The position numbers were made by a program, and so were the translations under genes. From positions 1 through 5,554 of the forward strand of contig DAOTXK010000336.1 in the NCBI GenBank assembly GCA_034435395.1: a stretch of DNA of 5,554 bases. The letters are read 5' to 3'. This document shows, one piece after another, positions 4,875 to 5,554 of the stretch; position 1 is the first letter of the stretch; the number at the start of each line of letters is the position of its first letter. Under the pieces are notes generated by a model. That model was not told where the DNA came from. It saw nothing but the letters and a program-made list of their open reading frames with translations, and did not search any database. Source of the stretch: DAOTXK01 sp034435395. GTDB lineage: Bacteria > Chloroflexota > Anaerolineae > Aggregatilineales > Ch27.

Positions 4875-5554
4875 CTACGGATGGTTGCTGCTCACTTCCG
4901 TGACGTACAGCGTGCCAGAGATGTAGTTGCCAGCAGTGAAGCTGCCGACCCAGACATCATACTGGCCGCTGGCCGGGTTATTGAAGTCGATGGTGGGGTT
5001 CAGCGTCCCGAAGGAGTCGTCGCTGCACCGCCAGTTGCCATGAGCGTCGTTGATGACCATGGTGGTGTCGCCGCCGCCCACGAAGTAAAAACGCAGCAGC
5101 GAAAAGCCGCCAGCGGTGTAGCTCAGGCGGAAGTCCGGCGCGGCAGTGGTAAACCCATAGCAGTTCCCGCCCAGATACGATACGTTCACGCTGCCGCCGC
5201 TGGTCACGCCCACGGTGGAAGGATCGGGCATGAAGCCGGAGTTCAGGCTGCGCGAGCCGTAGTTGGGCGCCAGGCCGTAATTCAGCTGGCCCTGCGGTGG
5301 CTGCTGCTGGCCCTGCACAGCGACCGTGATCTGGCGGGTTTCTATCTGGCCGTCCAGGCGGCGGACGGTCAGCGTGTAGGTGGTGGTGGTGGCCGGGCAC
5401 TCCGTCCGCGATCCGCTGCCGACCACCCCCTGCCCCTGGTAGTACACCGATTCCACGTTCTGCACATTCCAGGACAGAGTCACACATTCCCCGGCGTTGA
5501 TGGCCGTCCGGTCCGCGCCGAAAGCGATGACCGCGTTGCCGGGCTGGGGTTGGG
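4875..5554 (-). CDS. Secreted or surface protein with Ig-like repeat and C-terminal PPC-like domain (5' end outside window)
   Basis: The last 225 residues are visible; the frame is open to the window edge, so start and signal peptide are missing. Visible residues 1-5 are Gln/Pro-rich (QPQPG), probably a linker from an earlier domain. Residues about 7-81 form an Ig-like repeat of the same type as in the SH3b/Ig-like gene: ADRTAINAGECVTLSW, VYYQGQ, RTECPATTTTYTLTV. Its cysteines (23 and 52) are also 29 apart. A Gln/Pro linker (82-89) leads to a beta-rich C-terminal domain (about 98-220) with a Cys pair (131, 176), an Asp/Asn-rich turn (VINDAHGNWRCSDDS) and NPASGQYDVWVGSF. This resembles bacterial pre-peptidase C-terminal (PPC) type beta-sandwiches, which usually sit at the ends of secreted proteins. 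That assignment comes from pattern memory and is less certain than the Ig-like one. The protein probably binds something outside the cell; no enzyme domain is visible in this part. Confidence 0.92.
   Translation of the reverse strand, partial: QPQPGNAVIAFGADRTAINAGECVTLSWNVQNVESVYYQGQGVVGSGSRTECPATTTTYTLTVRRLDGQIETRQITVAVQGQQQPPQGQLNYGLAPNYGSRSLNSGFMPDPSTVGVTSGGSVNVSYLGGNCYGFTTAAPDFRLSYTAGGFSLLRFYFVGGGDTTMVINDAHGNWRCSDDSFGTLNPTIDFNNPASGQYDVWVGSFTAGNYISGTLYVTEVSSNHP

Noticed and set aside
1..5554. CRISPR arrays, tRNA or rRNA genes, insertion sequences, phage or defence genes
   Set aside because: I found no regularly spaced direct repeats, no cloverleaf-like segment, no transposase or integrase motifs, and no recognised defence domain on either strand.

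Overview
This is a high-GC bacterial window in which every gene I can support lies on the minus strand, so it reads from right to left. The gene content is one NADH-quinone oxidoreductase subunit N, two or three secreted proteins built from bacterial SH3 (SH3b) and cysteine-paired Ig-like modules, and a small single-pass membrane protein. This combination suggests a Chloroflexota bacterium, probably Anaerolineae-like. That assignment is inferred from protein style and base composition; there is no rRNA or other marker to confirm it.

Layout in transcription order: (1) 5554-4875 is the 3' part of a secreted or surface protein, with one Ig-like repeat and then a C-terminal PPC-like beta-sandwich; its N-terminus lies outside the window. 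It ends at tandem hairpins with a T-tract (4791-4859). (2) 4688-3972 is a 238-aa protein with a signal peptide, one SH3b domain and an unrecognised C-terminal domain, preceded by a good promoter. (3) 3843-2548 is a 431-aa protein with a signal peptide, two SH3b domains and three Ig-like repeats, preceded by a perfect TATAAT box. (4) 2547-2197 is a 351-bp non-coding gap full of inverted repeats. It holds a 60-bp two-hairpin element bounded by a 9-bp inverted repeat, and a strong minus-strand terminator-like hairpin close to a candidate promoter. (5) 2196-679 is nuoN, complete, with the expected key charged residues, followed by an intrinsic terminator. (6) 537-34 is a 167-aa single-pass membrane protein of unknown function with its own TATAAT box.

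How the genes relate: genes 1-3 form a cluster of module-sharing paralogues. The same SH3b plus 'ALPV' tail and the same Ig-like unit, with two cysteines exactly 29 residues apart, recur between them, which suggests a cell-surface or extracellular binding cluster grown by module duplication. nuoN works in respiratory complex I and has no functional link to its neighbours that I can see. Its isolation from nuoM and the rest of the nuo operon is itself notable. Promoter-like and terminator-like signals between the genes suggest mostly monocistronic units rather than one operon.

I found no tRNA, rRNA, CRISPR array, insertion sequence or phage gene. I do not see a clearly new defence or mobile system. 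The most unusual items are the disulfide-type Ig modules, the structured gap before nuoN, and the detached nuoN.
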